From: Protula sp. h YS-2021
Lineage: Eukaryota; Annelida; Polychaeta; Sabellida; Serpulidae
DNA: 64,000 nt
Reading direction: 5' to 3'
Assembly: GCA_949752745.1 (NCBI GenBank)
Contig: OX457025.1
Location: 48,535,601-48,599,600 of the forward strand
Shown: positions 63,998 through 64,000 of the stretch, in pieces
How the letters are laid out: each line of letters begins with the position of its first letter
How positions within the stretch are numbered: the stretch's first letter is position 1
Notes under the pieces: model-generated
Told to the model about the DNA's origin: nothing
What the model saw: only the letters and a program-made list of their open reading frames with translations
The model's database searches: none
Made by a program: the position numbers and the translations under genes

Positions 63998-64000
63998 CTC

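Noticed and set aside
1..64000. tRNA or rRNA genes
   Set aside because: No convincing A-box/B-box pairs or rRNA segments were seen by eye; a dedicated scan would settle it.

Overview
The window is eukaryotic nuclear DNA from an invertebrate animal. A marine lophotrochozoan, most likely a mollusc, fits the mix of an adenovirus-like integrated element, DIRS/Ngaro-type and Ty3/Gypsy retroelements, CR1/L2-like LINEs and many short tandem satellites; this placement is an inference from repeat content. Only one ordinary host gene is visible, an intronless Rab9-type GTPase at 27.3-28.0 kb. The rest is mobile or repetitive DNA at different stages of decay.

Bases 1 to about 14.3 kb are most of a Polinton/Maverick (adintovirus-like) element, cut by the left edge of the window. 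The plus arm carries protein-primed DNA polymerase B followed by a run of small PC4-like ORFs. The minus arm, read from right to left, carries three or four accessory proteins, a DDE integrase with chromodomain, the packaging ATPase, a small pX-like protein, a conserved unknown protein, a lipid-anchor-like protein, the penton, a basic core protein, the double jelly-roll major capsid protein and the adenain-like protease. Genes overlap by a few bases in ATGA-type junctions. The two arms converge on shared polyadenylation signals near 5.1 kb. At the right end a divergent TATA-TATA promoter drives an accessory minus-strand gene and a plus-strand RING-finger gene, whose 3' end carries a textbook histone-type mRNA stem-loop instead of an obvious AATAAA. 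Six genes are broken, five by a single small lesion (an in-frame stop or a one-base loss) and the RING gene by one of each; the others are open. This is a recently inactivated copy.

From 14.3 to 27 kb there are tandem duplications (340-bp units carrying the stem-loop, 345-bp palindrome-rich units), a 3' Ty3/Gypsy relic (16.3-18.1 kb), a 145-bp satellite full of TGACGTCA sites with a 432-bp higher-order duplication (18.7-19.9 kb), minisatellites and a LINE tail. From 28 to 34.4 kb there are intergenic DNA, a hAT relic (29.3-30.3 kb), a 178-bp satellite and degenerate repeats. From 34.4 to 39.0 kb lies a complete but decayed Ngaro/PAT-like tyrosine-recombinase retroelement with its split direct repeats. 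From 40.1 to 44.7 kb lies a Gypsy element. From 45.2 to 51.5 kb lie fragments of another DIRS-like element. From 51.6 to 58.3 kb lies a second Gypsy element whose integrase is split by a plus-strand LINE, itself split by a minus-strand LINE. From 58.6 to 63.0 kb lies a tandem dimer of a 2.27-kb repeat rich in TCAAGGTCA-type sites and perfect hairpins.

The three most unusual observations are the histone-type 3' end on a viral-like RING gene, the expansion of PC4-like proteins on both arms of the Polinton, and a set of repeat modules that each end in a perfect hairpin whose arm sequence differs from copy to copy while pairing is kept.
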